A stretch of DNA of 64,000 nucleotides. Origin: Symsagittifera roscoffensis. Its lineage: Eukaryota > Xenacoelomorpha > Acoela > Convolutidae. Under the pieces are notes generated by a model. The model searched no databases. It saw only the letters and a program-made list of their open reading frames with translations, and was not told where the DNA came from. The number at the start of each line of letters is the position of its first letter. Position 1 is the first letter of the stretch. A program made the translations under genes and the position numbers. The DNA lies in the NCBI RefSeq assembly GCF_963678635.1, contig NC_087062.1:22980370-23044369 (forward strand), in the 5' to 3' direction. This document shows positions 45,056-57,393 of this stretch, piece after piece.

Positions 45056-48000
45056 TAATGAAATTTTTGAGTTCGACAAAAATTTTAAATTAAGCTCCAT
45101 GGTCAAAGATTACTTTAGTAGAATCCTTATCGGCCGATATTTTTCAAAATCCTTGGTTGAATCTGAATTATAAACACGAGTAAATAAAAGGAAAATTTCC
45201 ATATCCACGGTCAGTTTTGACAACTTAACGTAGAAAGAGCGTGAAAAATGAGTGACACTTTTTTGGCTCCTTTTAGATCGAAAGGAGGTATTTCATCCTC
45301 TGGGCAAAATTTTGAGTAATTGCAACCAGATGTCAGATTTTGAACATCAGAGCAAGAAAAGTTAAAAAATCTCAAGAAAATTTGTTTTTGTTCTCAATTT
45401 TATCGAAAAGATTTTCGGGCAAAAATTTTTCTTTCATTATCAATATGCGCTGTCTTAAGGTTAAGGGAAATACTTTGCTTAAGGGAGTTCAAAGAAATTG
45501 CTTACTGTCAGCAGCGAGATTAATTGTTCCAGATCAAGGACTTGTATCAAATCAATCGATTCAGAAACTTGTAGAAAAAAAATTGTACGGCAAACACTTG
45601 CACACTAAAGAAACTTGTAGAAAAAAATTGTACGCAAACACTTGCACACTAAATGTGATGAGAGAGATTGAGTACTGCACCATTTTAATTTTTGAGTCAC
45701 TTATTTTTTGTTTGATAAAGCTAGTGGTGTTGGAACTTTTGATTACGGCCCATATGAAAAAACGTTTGTGCTCGAGCGGATTTTTATGCAGACGATTTTC
45801 AATTTTTGAGTAGTTTTTTTTTCACGAAATTTTTATTCAAGAAAACTTGATAGCTTGAGCTCAAAAGTGAAACAAAATGTGACGTGTAATTTTTTGATAC
45901 AAGGTATGGTCGATATGCCGTAAAACTTTAGCGACGTGTTTAATTATGATATATTGTAAGCGGCAATTTAATTATTTAAAATCGAGTTGAATAAGGCAGT
46001 TCTTAAAGTTCAATCACATAGGAAAACCATTCTACACTTTTTATATTGTGACTACATGTGAGGCATTCATTCATGAAGTGTGACGTAGAGGTTATTACAA
46101 GAAGGGTCTGCTTTTTTACCTGAACAGTTCTACGATTTTTTGATCAACCTAGCAACCGTGCTGACGTTATATTGCTGTCAGCAGAGAGGCCGATTTAGCT
46201 TAAGACTTTGTCTACAGGATTTGCATCGTCATCGATTTTCATATTATGACTGTCACCATTTTCTGGAAAACCGATCATAAAGAAGTTGTTTTCTTCAGAG
46301 AATTGTGATTTTTGAACGGTTATTTTCTTCATTTTTCTCAATAAAAAGATAGTGCGCGAGAAAACGCTTTTATTTTGGTTTCAATCAATTGAACAGACAC
46401 CGATGTGTCGATGCCGCTGTTATTGTGGTTGAAATTGAACTGTACACTGGTTTGAAAAGTTCTTTGTAATTGGGTTCATATTGTGTAACAACTATGCATC
46501 GCTAGAGATGAAGTTTGCGTCTAAATAGCTGTTACATATCCACAGTCAATTTTGTATGTTAACCACTCAATTACATTTCCGTTGGAGAGGGATACACATG
46601 GCCCAAAAACCAATTTTTTAATTTTCAGAATTTATTTAAGATACATCGTCATCTTACACAGAACTCCTCCAAATGCCTTCGCATAAATTTGTGGATCCGA
46701 TTTTTCAACGTAAGGCAGGTATTTGTTAAAACATGGGAGTGAAGAGTATGGTACAGCAGTGAAGGGTAAAAATATTAAAACAAGGGGAAAGGAACTATAA
46801 AACCACACAAGCTTCCTCAATGTTTGAGAGTGAACCCAAGGTCGCCAGAAAAGTGAACTGCTTTCAAGAAAGATGAAAGATAAAAAACAGGAGAAAATAA
46901 ATAAAAAAGCGCGATGCCATTAAAAAAGGTATAAAACACTATTTGAAGCAATGTAGTAAGGAGTCTGTTAAAATCGTTCAATTGAATCAATTGAATCCAG
47001 TGTCCAGGGATGCCATTGAGCTATAAAAAAAAAGAAAGAGTTGTCAGCCACACGTAGAACAAGATCTGTCGTAGAACAAGAAAAAAGATATTCAATTGAG
47101 TACAGTATCCAGAATTGTCACCAGTTTTAACCAAAGCCAGATCTCTAAAATAAGTTTTAGTCAATGCTGCGTAATTCAGCTCTGCGAATCATTTCAACAT
47201 GAAAAATTTTCGAGTCGTGATCAATTCTCAGATTATAACTGTCACCATTTTCTGGAACACCGGTTATAGTTGAGATGTTTTTCTTCAGAGAATTTTACTT
47301 TTGAAGGATATTGGCTGCTGCTTCAAAACATAAAGGTAGAGAATGAGAGATCGTTTTTTGAACTGTTCTCTATTATCTGTTTCATTTTTTTGCCTCCAAA
47401 CTATCATGTTAGTTTTGAAAATTGTGCTAATGAAAAAAACTCATTCAGGTTGGAAAAAAAATTGTACAGCAAATATTTGCACACTAAATGAGATGAGACA
47501 GATTGAATACTGCTCCAATTTAATTTTTGAGTCACCTATTTTTAGTTTCATTAAGCTAGTGGTGTTGGAACTTTTGATAAAGGCCCATATGGAAAAATGT
47601 TTGTGCTCGTGCGGTTTTTTATGCAGACGAACTTCAATTTTTGACTGGTTTTTTTTCACGAATTTTTTATTCAAGAAAATATGATAGCTTGCACTCAAAA
47701 GTAAAAAAAATTATGACATGTAAACTTTTGATACACGGTATGGTTGATATGCCGTATAACTTTAGCCACATATTTCATTATATTAAATTGTAAACGGTAA
47801 TGTTTCAAGGATGTTTCAAGGATGGGTCTATTTTTTATGCTGATTAGTTTTATGATTTTTTTTGTCAACCTAACTGCCGTGCTGACATTATATTGCTGTC
47901 AGCAGACAGGCCAATTTGGCTTGAAATTTTATTTACAGCATTTGGATCCTAATCGATTCTCATATTATGACTATCACCATTTTCTGGAAAACCGGTCGTA

Positions 48001-48497
48001 AGGAAGTTGTTTTCTTGTGATATCAGAATTGTGATATTTGAACAGTTATGTCTTCATTTTTCTCAATAAAAAGATAGTGCACGAGAAAACAATTTTATTT
48101 TTGTTTCAATCAATTAAACAGACAACGATGTGTTCAATGCCGCTGTTTTTTTGGTTGAAGTTGAATTGTGCATTGAATTGAGAAGTTCTTTGTGATTAGG
48201 TTCATAGTGTGTAACAACTTTGCATCGCTAGAGATGACGTTTGCGTCTGATTAGCTGTTACATATCCACAGGAAATTTTTGTAATTTTATCACTCAATTG
48301 CATTTTTTTGGAGAGGGATACACATGTCCCATGGAACCAATTTTTGCATTTTTCAGAATTTGTTCTAGAGACATCGTCATCATTCACAAAATTCCTCCAA
48401 AGGCATTCGCGTAAACTTGTGGATCCGGTTCTTGAACGTAAAGCAGATGTTTGTTAAAATATGGGAGTAAAGAAGATGGTACAGCAGAGAAGGGTTA
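45056..48497 (-). repeat. 3.7-kb segmental duplication, unit 2
   Basis: Head-to-tail copy of 41345-45055. It begins at 'gaaatttttgagttcgac' right after the truncated end of unit 1, and ends where 'agagaagggttaa' continues into different sequence. It is nearly identical to unit 1 over most of its length but lacks about 300 bp corresponding to 44060-44365. PHD-like finger remnant at 48202-48387 (minus). Confidence 0.75.
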
Positions 48498-48879
48498 ACA
48501 TTTTAAAATAAGGGAAACGGAACTATAAAACAAGACAAGCTTCCTCAATGTTTGAGAGTGATCCTAAGGTCGCCAGAAAGTTGTGCTGCTTTTAAGAAAA
48601 ATAAAAATTGAAAAAAAAGGAGAAAGTAAAAAAAAACCGCGATGCTATTAAAAAAGGTATATAACACTCATTGAAGCAATGTAGTAAAGAATTTGTCAAG
48701 ATTGTTCAATTTAATCCAGTGTCCAGGGATGCCATTGAGCTCTAATAAAAAAGTAAGAGTTGTCAGCAATACGTAGAACAAGATCTGTCAAAGATATTTA
48801 ATTGAGTACAGTATCCAGAATTGTCCTCAGCCTCAATCAAAATCAGATCTCCAAAATCAAGCTTAGTCAAGGGCTGGAT

Positions 48880-49462
48880 AATTCAGCTCTTCTCACATTT
48901 TGCAAAGTTCACAGCGTTTTATCAAATTAAAGAAACGTCAGCTTATTGAATACTCCTTCATTTACATCAGGTTTTTGTTTTTATTTCTTGCTGCTCAGTC
49001 TAGAAGCCAACAACAATCAAATTGAGCTTTTTTTCAAGCGCAGCAGAGTGCAAAACTAGGCAAAAAACGTAGTCAACCAGCAAAATTCATCCAAAAAAAG
49101 ATTATTTCGCAAAATCAAAGTACCGAATATAAAAAACAGTAGGTGATGGGACGCGAATTCCCTATTTTACCTGCTGAAATTAAGTTCAACAAAGTCCAAA
49201 AACCAAGCAAGGCCGAACTTATACTGCCGTTTAACCGAGATGTTTTTGGAAATGAAGAAGAACAAGAAAAAATTTTCACGAAAGAGTAATCGAAAAAAAT
49301 TACCAAAGTACAGTAGAAGCAACAATACGATTATGAAAACGATCATAGAAAGGCATGACGGAAAAAAAGCGCGTGCTGTTTTTGTTTTAGCCGCAAAATG
49401 TGCGCAAAAACAGAAACTAAAACAAGTGGAATAGACGTTCGTTCAAGACGTGTTGAAATTTT
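48880..49462 (+). pseudogene. 5' fragment of the L1/Tx1-like LINE
   Basis: Matches the start of the LINE at 52590-53170. Shared text includes 'cacagcgttttat', 'cagcttattgaatac', 'ctgctcagtctagaagcc' and the frame KAELILPFNRDVFGN. It is cut at about 49462, where sequence switches to another ORF1 unit. It has stops and a frameshift. Confidence 0.7.
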
Positions 49463-51650
49463 TTATTAAGGCCCATCTGAAAAAACTTTTGTGCTCGTGC
49501 GGGTTTTTCTGCAGACGAAAGTCGATTTTTGGGTAGTTCGTTTTTTCTCGAAATTTTTATTCAAGAAGTCATGATAGCTTGAGCTCAAAAGCGAAAAAAA
49601 GTTATGAAATGTAAACTTTTGATAAAAATGTATGGTTGATATGCCGTAAATTTTTAGCGACGTGTTTAATTTTAATAAAAATTATTTAAAATTCAGTTGA
49701 ATAGGGCAGTTCTTAAATTTCAATCACATAGGATAACCATTCAGGACTTTTGAGATTGTGACTTCATGTGAAGCATTCATTCATGAAGTGTGACGTAGAG
49801 GCTATTACAAGGTTGGTTCTACTTTTTTAGCTGAAAAGTTATGCGATTTTTTGATCAAGCTAGCCGCCGTGCTGACGTTATATTGCTGTCAGCAGAGAAG
49901 CTGATTTGGCTTGAGACTTTGTCTACAGCATTTGCATCGTGATCGATTCTCATATTATGACTGTCAAATTTTCTGGAAAACTGGTCATAAGGAGTTTTTT
50001 TTTCAGAGAAATGTGATTTTTGAACAATTATGACTTCATTTTTCTGAATAAAAAGATAGTGCGCGAGACAACGCTTTTATTTTGGTTTCCATCAATTGAA
50101 CAGGCACCGATGTGTCAATGCCGCTGTTATTGTGGTTGAAGTTGAACTGTACATTAATTTTAAAAGTTCTTTGTGATTGGGTTCATATTGTGTAACAACT
50201 ACTGCATCGCTAGAGATGACGTTTGCGTCTAATAAGCTGTTACATATCCACAGTCAATTTTGTATGTTAACCACGCAATTGCATTTCCGTTGGAGAGGGA
50301 TAAACATGGCCCAAAAACCAATTTTTCAATTCTCAGAAATTATTTTAGAGACATAGTCATCTTACACAAAATTCTTCCAAATGCATTCGCATAATATTGT
50401 GGATCCGATTCTTGAACGTAAAGCAGGTATTTGTTAAAATTTGGGAGTGAAGAATATGGTACAGCATAGAAGGGTAAAAATATTAAAATAAGGAAAAGGA
50501 ACTATAAAACAATACAAGCTTTCTCAATGTTTGAGAGTGAACCCAAGGTCGCCAGAAAGTTGAACTGCTTTTTGAGAAAGATGAAAGATGAAAAAAACAG
50601 GAGAAAATAAGAAAAAAACTGTGATGCCAATAAAAAAGGTATATAACACTAATTGAAGCAATGTAGTAAAGAATCTGTCAAGATTGTTCAATTGCTGCAT
50701 CCAGTGTCCAGGGATGCCATTGAACTCTAATTAAAAAGAAAGAGTTGTCAGCCACACGTAGAACAAGATCTGTCAAAGATATTTAATTGAGTACAGTATC
50801 CAGAATTGTCCTCAGCTTTAATCAAAATCAGATCTCTAAAATCATGCTTAGTCAAGGGCTGGATAATTCAGCTCTTCTCACATTTTGCAAAGTTCACAGC
50901 GTTTTACCAAATAAGATTTCTAAAATCACTATTAGTCAAGGGCTGCATAATTCAGCTCTTTGAAACAATTCAACAAAAAAATTTTCAAGTCTTGATCAAA
51001 TCTCAAATTATAACTGTCACCATTTTCTGGAACATCGGTTATAGTGAAGATTTTTTTCTTCAGAAAATTCTTTTTCACGGTTATTGGCTGCTTTTTCAGA
51101 AGATAAAGGTAGAGCATGAGAGAACAATTTTTTTTCTACTGTTCTCTAGTATCTGTTTGATTTTTTTGCTTTCAAACTATCATGTTAGTTTTGAAAAAAG
51201 TGCTAATAAATAAACTCAATCAAGTTGGAAAAAAAATTGAACAGCGAACGTTGGCACACTGAATGTGATGAGAGAGATTGAGTACTGCGCCTATTTAATT
51301 TTTGAGTCACTTATTTTTAGTTTGGTTAAGTGGTGTTGAAAATTTTTATTAAGGCCCATGTGAAAAAACTTTTGCGCTGGTGCAGTTTTTTATGCAGACG
51401 AACTTCGATTTTCGAGTAGTTCTTTTTTTCTCGAAATTTTTATTCAACAGTCATGATAGCTTGAGCTCAAAAGTGAAAAAAAAAATTTTCATATAAACTT
51501 TTGACACAAGGTATGGTTGATATGCCGTACAAATTTAGCGACAAGGTTCAATATATTAAATGTAAGCGGTAATTTAAATCAGTTAAACTTGATTTGAATT
51601 AAGCAGTTATTAAAGCTCAATCAATTTGGAAAACAATTAGTTCAACAACC
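49463..51650 (-). repeat. Third, more diverged LINE ORF1-like unit
   Basis: Collinear with 41990-43500 and 45750-47250 but more diverged: 'aaggcccat.tgaaaaaac.tttg.gctcg', 'cattcatgaagtgtgacgta', 'ccgtgctgacgttatattgc', 'ggagagggataaacatgg'. Same nested ENGDS layout (near 49965 and 51020). Decayed, minus strand. Confidence 0.65.
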
Positions 51651-52055
51651 GCAGTTGTCAGTGAGTCGTTGTTTCCTTCTCTGTAACCTATCAAATAGAA
51701 AAATAATCTTAATGTATTTTGTTGCATCCTTTCATGCAAACTCATCAGTTGGATAGGCGTAAAGTTTTGCGTCTGTATCTTCTTGGATTCCAGATACAAG
51801 TCTTTAAAAAAGCTTTGTCTGAACGATCATAGAAAAATAAATAAGAAAAGAAGAACAAAGTTGGCGTCAAAGCAGCGGAATTCGCTTACAATCCTAAAAA
51901 AGCACAGTTCGTCCTGGTAAGGACTTGATCAAAAGGTAATCAACAGTGAAGTAAGGGGTTTCGTGTGTTCACAAGACCTCTCTCAAAATTGCAGAGCTCT
52001 AAAATGTCAGCATAACTTTAAATAAGCGGACTAGTGGCAGACACTCGAAAGCTCC
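51651..52055. other. Spacer between LINE unit and foldback element
   Basis: No recognised feature. Confidence 0.3.
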
Positions 52056-52425
52056 GTCTCTGTCCAAAACAGTCCCATACAAAACAGTCCAATACAAAAC
52101 AGTCCTGAAAAGTATGAAAATGAACGAAAAAACAGTCCGATACAAATCAGTCCGAAAAACAGCCCCAATTAATAATTGTTTTAACAAGCCGGCAGGCCGA
52201 AAATTGTCCTTTGTTCTTGAAACATAATGAACAAAATAGTGACCGCCGCAGTCGCGCCAACGTGTTGCGAGCTTGCCAACAGAGGGTAGGACTTAATACG
52301 AAATTTAGAGCCGGTGACCTTGAACCGGACTGTTTTGTATTGGACCGTTTTTTTTCTCCATTACATGATTTTTCGGACTATTTTGTATTGGTCTGTTTTG
52401 TATGGGACTGTTTTGTATATGCGCC
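52056..52425. mobile_element. Foldback element with 'aatacaaaacagtcc' arms
   Basis: The left arm (about 52060-52165) carries repeated words: catacaaaacagtcc, aatacaaaacagtcc, gatacaaatcagtcc. The right arm (about 52328-52420) carries their inverse: ggactgttttgtattgg, cggactattttgtattgg, tatgggactgttttgtat. The interior is about 160 bp and non-coding. This is typical of foldback or MITE elements with internally repetitive ends. Confidence 0.75.
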
Positions 52426-52569
52426 GAAAGCTCGTTCTTCACTGTGGTTGTTAATTAGATATCATCATCTTGATCAGAGGAGTTTGCGCAGAGGCATTAA
52501 TGTAGACAATGAAGCTTTACGACTGCTAATTTTCGTTCTGCTTATCGAAACATCTGCCAATTACAATTT

Positions 52570-55376
52570 CTCTAATAGTGTTTTGAATTGCTCGCACATT
52601 TTCAAATTTCACAGCGTTTTACTAAGTTAAAGAGACGTCGGCTTATTGAATACCCCTTCATTTACGTCATGTTTTTGTTTTTAATTTTTTGCTGCTCAGT
52701 CTAGAAGCCGACAAAAATCAAAGTGAGTTTTTTTAAGCGCAGCAGAGTGCGAAACATGGCGAATAACGTAGTCAACCAGAATAATTCATCCGAAAAAAAA
52801 GCTTTTTCTCAACAACAAAGTACCAAATATAAAAACAGTATGTGAAGGGACGCTAATTTCCCTACATTACCTGCTGAAATTAAGGTCGCCAAAGTCCAAA
52901 AACCAGCCAAGGCCGAACTTATACTGCCGTTCAACCGAGATGTTTTTGGAAATGAAGAAGAACAAGAAAAAGCTTTCACAGACTCAGTCAACAGTATTCG
53001 AAATAAATTACTAAAGTTCAGTAGATTATGTAGCACCAATACGATTTTGAAAACGATCATAGAAAGGCATGCCGGAAAAAAACCGCGTGCTGTTCTTGTT
53101 TTAGCCCCAAAATGTGCTCAAAACAGAAACTAAAACTAAGTGGAATAGACGTTCGTTCAAGACATGTGAAAGCATGGAGCTCCCGTGAAAAGCCGAGTAC
53201 GCACCAAAGTGGCAGCAACACTCCCCCCACGTACCCAAGAGAAGTCACGGTGCATATACGACATTTTTTCAACGAACGCTTAATATATAGGACAGTCAGT
53301 TTAGCGGCAGCTATTCCAACAACGAGAATTATGAAACAAGATAATGCACAAACTTTCACGGGAATAGCCTGCTCGAAAATCATGGTGGAAAAGCAGCTTT
53401 TGCAAAAGCGTAAAACTGCATCCGATAGAGGGCGCCATAAAAGCTACTGCATGAAAAAGAAACGAAAGGAGGTGGAAGAATCAACGATTGCCCAGCAAGA
53501 AGAGAAACCAGGAGAAGAAGAGCGAGTTTCCGATGAGCCAACGAAGGGTGATTTGGCTTTATGCATACGGGACTTGAGACGCGAAACGAAACAGACAGAA
53601 ACGGTGAACAGGGAGCAACAAGAGAGTGATACAACACAATTGGAGTCATTGGGCTCAGTGAGAAGAAATTGACGTCATCATGGAACAAAATAGAAATAAG
53701 TGAGCAAAGCACCGTCAACAACTACATCAGAAATCCGTAAGATTCATAAATCATTTTGCAAACTACTAGGGCTGAAATTTTTTTCTGGGAGGTTTAAAAG
53801 TTGGGAATGTCAAAAGTTGTTGTCAATTATGAAACAAACTCTACAGGAACGATAGCAAGCAAAATCAAAAGAAGTGAAAAATTAGGCTAATAAATGAGGC
53901 CGAGTAACCAAAAAGAACAGATGATGACTGAAACTGGAATAACTGACAGCAACGACGAAATCTTGAGTGATACAACAAAAAACAACAAAATTTTATAAAA
54001 TAATGAGCAAAGAAATCCACTGAAACGACATTAAACTTTTAGATTTTTCCAGAACGAAATCAGAAAAATAATTGGCAGGCATTGGTGATAAAATTAGGAG
54101 TTTTTTATTGCAATTAGGAAGTAAAAGCACAACTCTTGTCCGGTCCTGAGGGATTCACTGCAGATGTCTACCAAGAAAACAGATGTTCTTTCAGCCAATT
54201 TTTAACGAAATTTTTAAAAAGATTTGGCGAGGAAATAACTACCAAGCACTTTCCTTACTGCTCTAATTAAGTTTTACCAAAAACAAAGGTTTTAAGTCTG
54301 TAGATGAAAATCACCCTATCAGTCTTATCAACTGTGACCAAAAAGTACTGTCCCTCATGATCGCCAAAAGACTTGAAAAATTGCTTCTATCTGTGATTCA
54401 TTTAAATAATTATGCTTATCTTTTTGGTAGAAATATTCATGGTTCCGTTTTTGAGGCTAGGGAATGAATGAAACGAAATGGTTCAAATAAGTGCTTAGTG
54501 AATCTAAAATTCTCCAAGGTCTTTGACCGGATCGACAGAGCGTATTTGTTCCATTTACTCAGAAAACTAGAAGAAAAAGAGCGTATTAGTTCAAGTGTCA
54601 GTAATAGAACGTATGTGTTAGAAAAAAAATCAATATTCAGATGACAGGCTTTCTAACTGGAAAAGTTGACCTTCAGAGAAGTCTTCGACAGGGCTGCCCT
54701 CTTAATTTTTTTATTGATTGAACAACACTGGAGGAGTTCCCGGCCTTATCTTGATTTACTAAGCAACCAAGACGAAGACTTATTTGTTAGGCGGGCGAAT
54801 CTTCAGTTTTTGTAGATAGAGATGACCTGATTAGTTTGTTCAAAAAACTGAATGGTTTTTTCAAGGCAGACAATTTCAACTGAATGTCAGCCAATCGATT
54901 AAAATCAGTCGAAAAAAAGTTTTATAGGCTTCAAAATACAACACATATGTAAAGTACTAGGTGTTCAAATTGGATGCGATAAAGCCACAACGAGAAATTT
55001 TTTAAAGCACTAAAAGAAGCACCAAAATTTCTTTGTAAGAGAGTGACCTAAGAGCGAAGGCAAAACTCATGAATAATTTTGTCATACCAAAAATCCTTGA
55101 CATATCAAGGCACACACCATTTTCCTCAAACCTCAATAACGAATACAAAACCCTTTCTCGAAAGGTAATATGGGGAAATTCGAGAAAATCGGAGCCAGCA
55201 ATCACACATTTGGCTCGGCCTGTGAGTAAAGGAGGATTAAACTTGCCAAAATTGATACAAAAAAGTTTCTCGCAAAAATATGCGACAGCAAAAAGTTTCT
55301 TTTTGGTGAAGACTAAGAAAGCAAAACTTTTTGGGTGGCAAGATGAAATGACAGTACAGTGTTTCAAAAGACCTTG
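52570..55376 (+). pseudogene. Decayed L1/Tx1-like LINE
   Basis: Plus-strand pieces in order: KAELILPFNRDVFGN with surrounding frame near 52910; a Lys/Glu-rich open frame 53112-53672 (186 codons, coiled-coil-like, probably the end of an ORF1); LLSGPEGFTADVYQ near 54140; INCDQKVLSLMIAKRLEKLL near 54330; LVNLKFSKVFDRIDRAYLFH near 54500; a degraded LRQGCPL near 54690; and a C-terminal block VIWGNSRKSEPAITHLARPV, then KGGLNLPKL, near 55170-55260. The last block is typical of L1/Tx1 polymerases. Many stops and shifts are present. I did not see a clear endonuclease. Confidence 0.75.
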
Positions 55377-57393
55377 AATAGGGATCACAAATCAGGAGTG
55401 AGTTATAACCGAAGTGGTTAACTCATAGAGTAATTTCGGATAGGGTACACCGTCTGCTCGTCACGCTATCTTATTTTCGGCCGGATAGATTCGTGCAACT
55501 TCTTAGTCTAATACCGATCCTAATCTTACTCTTATACTATCTAGTCTCAGGTTGTTTAACTAGTCTCTGCTAGGCTCAATAGATCTAGGGTATACTGGTT
55601 TATTGCGACTGCTGAAGTTCCTTTGGAGAGGCAACTAAATTCTAAGTTAAATTCAAATCTCTCTGGTGCTGAAATTACAAGTAATTCCAGCACTTACAAA
55701 TAAGTGGGTTGTTAGTTTGATGGATCATGATTGGTTAATATTAAATACTTTACAGTGGTAAAATATCTAATTTATCCAATCATAAAATGTAGTTTAGATC
55801 AGGTTCCACCCATCCGGGTTTTACAGAGTTTTTTAGAATAGTCTTTCTGCAATTCAAAGGATGGATGATGGACGTTGGTATTTGGCGAACATCATATTTC
55901 TTCTGGGTTCTCTTGTTAGAGAAGTTCCAGGTTCAATCGCTGTGTCTTCTCATGACAACGACTGGGTTTTCGCAACAAACTCAAATCTGATTTCAGAATG
56001 GTTGGCTATGACAGATTTTTCTGTTCCATGTAGAGAACTTCTTTTGGGTTGAACTTGTCTGGGAATGGCGTGGAGATTGTGCGTGGAGGGGATGCCTGGT
56101 TACTCGGATCTGTACGTATACTTGGACATCGAGGTGGTCATTGTTCTAGTTCAATGAAGTCCTTTTCTGCGAAGTCAAGTCGTACTCTAAATCCTTTGAG
56201 TTGTGATTGTGGGCGGCATATTAATTGTGGTTGGCCATTCTTTTTCGAGTGTAGTGGGATCATTTTGTCATTGGATGTTCGTCTTTGGTGTTGTATGCTG
56301 ATCTATATACTGCAAGGTATAATTTACATTTTATAAAATTTTTATTAGTTTGGTGTTTTAATTATGATTTTGGTTAGTTGTTTTCACAAAAGCTTTTTGT
56401 TTTAGTTCGGTTATTTTGAAGAGTTACTCACCCTTGAGTACCTCTTATTAAAAATAGAAGTGTGGTCACAAAGCGTGGATGTAGCGCGGTGGGTTAGGCC
56501 GGCTATAGAGCATGCTCAGGACGTCCTCTCTGGTGGGTTAGGCCAGGAGTGGGAGTATGATTTCGTGCGTTTTCTGTGAGAGGTCCTGTTATGTGATAAC
56601 TTTTTATGTTGGGTTTATTGTGGTTTTTCTTATGTTTCGTTGGTCGTGTCCTTTTTTCAAAAATCAAATTGTTGTTGGTATGGGTTTGTCTTTCGACTTT
56701 TTTGTGTTTTATTATTTCTTTCTTAGATTTTATAATAGTCTTCAAAAGAATAAATTATCCAGTTTTAAACTGGGTTAATCCGGTTTGGGTACCGTTGGTT
56801 TCCTTTTCTTAGTCATGCTGTTATTCTATGTGTTGTGGTGTTTAGTAAGCTGCGTTGGTTAGTTTTGTTTAGTATGTAATTCCTTTCCAACCGGGTTAAA
56901 GGAAAGTTTGAAACTTGTTATCGTGTGTTAGAGTTGTTGAGTGTGAAAGCTTGAAACTGAAATTCATTATTTAAACAATTCTTCGTGGGCGAGCTGTGCG
57001 AGTTTGGATAGAATTCTTGTGCGAGTGAATGGAAATATCAAAAGGTTAGTACTGCATTTTCGTCTTATCAATTTACTACATAGAATTTCAATTTTACTGC
57101 TAGTTTTGGGGAAAAATTAAGTTACAAATTTTCATCATTATTAGAAATACTGCTTTTAGGGAAATAATTTATAAATTAATTTACTACATTGGTATGAATT
57201 TTATTTAATTTAGCTGGTGCAAAAGATTATTAGAGTTTGGAACAATTTGAAGAAGTTTTCTATTTTTTATTTTTCTTTTGTGTATTTTGCAGATGATCGT
57301 GAGATGAAGACTAAAAATCTAAATGAGACATGGATAAAGAATGGTTAGTTTTTTAATTTGAATTTATTAGTTAAGAATATGTATAAATTATAC
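55377..57393. other. Non-coding block on the 3' side of the env locus
   Basis: The G/T-rich plus strand (A/C-rich minus strand) starts in this stretch. It holds an inverted repeat with CCAAT arms (atgattgg / ccaatcat, about 55729-55787) and two copies of ggtgggttaggcc near 56487 and 56530. It also has an 80-codon minus ORF at 56503-56745 with the same A/C-rich codon style, basic and without known domain. If the env locus is a retroelement, its 3' UTR and LTR should lie here, but no LTR partner is visible in the window. Confidence 0.35.

Noticed and set aside
55861-56336. Two consecutive plus-strand ORFs of 63 and 95 codons
   Set aside because: They lie in the G/T-rich strand of the env block, show no domain features and have no splice or promoter support.
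57294-57343. A short plus-strand exon between a good acceptor (tattttgcag) and a donor-like gttagt
   Set aside because: The plus strand here is T-rich, so acceptor-like tracts arise by composition; no neighbouring coding exon on the plus strand supports it.
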